NCBI GenBank assembly: GCA_017550335.1
Contig: JAFZPM010000046.1
Location: 124,001 to 188,000, forward strand
DNA: 64,000 nucleotides
Direction of reading: 5' to 3'
DNA from: Paludibacteraceae bacterium
Lineage (GTDB): Bacteria > Bacteroidota > Bacteroidia > Bacteroidales > Paludibacteraceae
Made by a program: the position numbers and the translations under genes. Below, piece after piece: positions 62,369 through 64,000 of this stretch (position 1 is its first letter; each line of letters opens with the position of its first letter). The notes under the pieces were generated by a model, which had not been told where the DNA came from, searched no databases, and was given only the letters and a program-made list of their open reading frames with translations.

Positions 62369-64000
62369 ATGAAAAAAGTAGTTTTTTTTACGAGATTCTT
62401 CGCACTATGTGTGGCGTGCTTGCTCGGTGTAAATGTAGCCTTTGCGCAGCCTGGTGGCGGTGGTACGAATTTGCCATTGGTGGCTGAAACCGATTTCTCC
62501 GTGTCCGGGGGAGATGACGATTATTGGCACTCCTTGGATATGGTGGATGGGTATGGAAGTAGTATTGTGCGCCCGACGTGGGCTATCGGTACTGGTTTCT
62601 CCAATCCGAAAAACACGAAATCTACAGCGACGTCCTCTACATTCCTGGACGCCATGTCTTACGCTGTCACTCCGAACCCGATCAGGTTGGATTCGTTGAG
62701 AATGGATGATAATGGCGTGGGGAAAGGCGAAACCGCGGATGGTGACGATTGGGGTATCGTATTCTCTGCAGGTACTAGAGGTCTGACGGGTAGCCGTGTG
62801 GCTGTCTCTTTCTCCGTGCCTGGATTGAAGAACAATGGTCGCTATCGGGTGGAGGTGGAGTATTGTAACCCTTTGGCTTCCACCTATTTGGAGACAAGTG
62901 GTTCCAATACGAATCCTCACTTGAATTCCGGTTATCAGTCTCAGATTAAGATTGGTACGAATAACTCTCAGATTGATGGCGCTCAGACAACTGCGTTGCC
63001 AGGAAAGGCGGGTAATTGTTTGAAGGCTACTATCTCTAATCCGACGAATTACACCAATACGCAGGGACCTATTGCAGATAATGTCCTTAAAGTTAATGTC
63101 ATTATTTCCCAAATGGCGGCTGGTGAGGCTGTCATGATCAAGAGCATTAAGGTTTATGCGGAGTTGGATGCGAAGGTTGTTGGTGAGCCGGAGGTGTGTG
63201 CGGGTGGTGAAAATGCCGCGATCTCTTTGGTGAACAACTTTATGGGATGTACCTATCAGTGGTACAAGGACGGAAGCGCGATCGCTGGCGCAACCAATGT
63301 TTCGGTCTCCCATACATCTGGCGATGCGGTGAACAAAGAACATTCATATTATTGCGAAATAAAGACGCCTTCAGGCACGAAGGTTAAGACGGAGACATTC
63401 AAAATCAAGGATATTGAGTGTTGTACGGATGCCCAGGGACATCCTGCTTCTCAAAAATTGATCTGGATGGACGATTTTGGTACATTCACATCTGCTAAGA
63501 ACTACTGGACTTGGGATTATTCGGATATCTCTAACCCTAAGAAAGTGAACCATACGGATGGTCAAAAATGGCAACGCAAATTGCCTGCTGAGGTCACTCC
63601 TGAGGACGCGACTTTCGCTGTGGTCCAAGAGGATGGTAAGTGTAACTGTCCGCCTCAGCATCCTAAGGCGGAGGATGGTAAGTTCTCCGAGGGATACTAT
63701 ACGGTGGCTGCCCATGTCACTTCTTATGGAAATAGCGATCCGAACGGAAACGATATGGGTTGGGCCGGCTATTTCGGCGATGGAAACGAACCTCATAAGA
63801 ATGGTTACGTTTACGCCCCTGACCACACCTATGGCGGTGATGATTATGGCGCCATGCTCTATCTGAACATCGGTTCCGACCCGAACGCATTGATTTATGG
63901 TCGTACTATCACAGGCTTGTGTGACCGACATGTGACGGTGAAATGTTATTTGAACTGCTTCTCTCGTTCAACGACGAACCCGATCAGTGTGTATATCCGA
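62369..64000 (+). CDS. Large secreted Ig-like protein, 3' end beyond the window
   Basis: The frame is open to the last base, giving 544 codons. Signal peptide MKKVVFFTRFFALCVACLLG and NVAFAQ are evident; an in-frame ATG at 62351 is an alternative start. Residues about 100-250 look like a carbohydrate-binding-like beta sandwich (GRYRVEVEYCNP, VIISQMAAGEAVMIKSIKVY), then an Ig-like unit (PEVCAGGENAAISL, CTYQWYKDGSAIAGATN, YYCEIKTPSG), then a second sandwich beginning LIWMDDFGTFTSAKNY. This is the layout of long type IX substrates. The C-terminal sorting domain is outside the window, so the secretion route is inferred from the adjacent PorP/SprF gene. Confidence 0.8.
   Translation, partial: MKKVVFFTRFFALCVACLLGVNVAFAQPGGGGTNLPLVAETDFSVSGGDDDYWHSLDMVDGYGSSIVRPTWAIGTGFSNPKNTKSTATSSTFLDAMSYAVTPNPIRLDSLRMDDNGVGKGETADGDDWGIVFSAGTRGLTGSRVAVSFSVPGLKNNGRYRVEVEYCNPLASTYLETSGSNTNPHLNSGYQSQIKIGTNNSQIDGAQTTALPGKAGNCLKATISNPTNYTNTQGPIADNVLKVNVIISQMAAGEAVMIKSIKVYAELDAKVVGEPEVCAGGENAAISLVNNFMGCTYQWYKDGSAIAGATNVSVSHTSGDAVNKEHSYYCEIKTPSGTKVKTETFKIKDIECCTDAQGHPASQKLIWMDDFGTFTSAKNYWTWDYSDISNPKKVNHTDGQKWQRKLPAEVTPEDATFAVVQEDGKCNCPPQHPKAEDGKFSEGYYTVAAHVTSYGNSDPNGNDMGWAGYFGDGNEPHKNGYVYAPDHTYGGDDYGAMLYLNIGSDPNALIYGRTITGLCDRHVTVKCYLNCFSRSTTNPISVYIR

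Overview
This window looks like a chromosomal segment of a Bacteroidota bacterium, most likely order Bacteroidales. The evidence is the gene content (GldB, PorP/SprF-type type IX secretion membrane proteins, a Bacteroidota-type LptD, a GT3-type glycogen synthase, a GGGtGRT protein) and promoters that fit the TTTG / 19-21 bp / TANNTTTG pattern of this phylum (for example 7392-7423, 37753-37783, 61175-61205). Family and genus cannot be fixed from sequence reading alone. No rRNA, tRNA, CRISPR array, transposase or prophage gene was recognised, and no gene-free gap exceeds about 300 bases.

Layout. 1-609 is the 3' end of a PorP/SprF gene, closed by a hairpin terminator. 698-7362 is a visibly AT-richer island of small exported or membrane proteins: two tandem paralogous lipoproteins, a WG-repeat protein and a BspA-like leucine-rich-repeat protein. 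Related intergenic segments recur at four places in it. 7461-8741 is a lone AAA_14/DUF4143 ATPase with its own promoter. 8875-13699 is housekeeping: lysS, gpsA, pgi and a DedA-family protein. 13847-33106 is a large surface-polysaccharide locus: Wza-like export lipoprotein, Wzc-like tyrosine kinase, UDP-sugar dehydrogenase, Wzx flippase, CapA-like protein, TupA-like ATP-grasp protein, Wzy-like polymerase, several glycosyltransferases, a hexapeptide acyltransferase, then a PglC/PglE/PglF-like trio and a mannose-6-phosphate isomerase.

33364-46466 mixes a MORN-repeat protein, lipoproteins, GldB, an ABC-F ATPase with a degenerate second half, a three-gene unknown cluster, a SUMF1-domain lipoprotein, miaA, and a glycogen phosphorylase/synthase pair. 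46661-51707 concerns the envelope: LptD divergent from an N-acetylmuramoyl-L-alanine amidase, then an MCE/MlaD protein. dnaA follows at 51958-53364, preceded by 250 bp of very AT-rich DNA. 54095-58631 is a compact operon of a secreted protein, a VTC-type polyphosphate polymerase, DUF4956, DUF2490 and a YejM/PbgA-like membrane sulfatase-fold protein. 58824-61036 holds a NifU-like scaffold and a GGGtGRT protein, separated by a four-helix-bundle gene flanked by AT-rich inverted repeats. The window ends with another PorP/SprF gene and the first 544 codons of a large secreted Ig-like protein.

The least explained parts are the polyphosphate/YejM-like operon, the interrupted NifU-GGGtGRT pair, the secreted-protein island with its recurring intergenic segment, and the polysaccharide locus with a bacillosamine-like trio that lacks an obvious PglD acetyltransferase. 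Domain names rest on recognised motifs, not on database searches.
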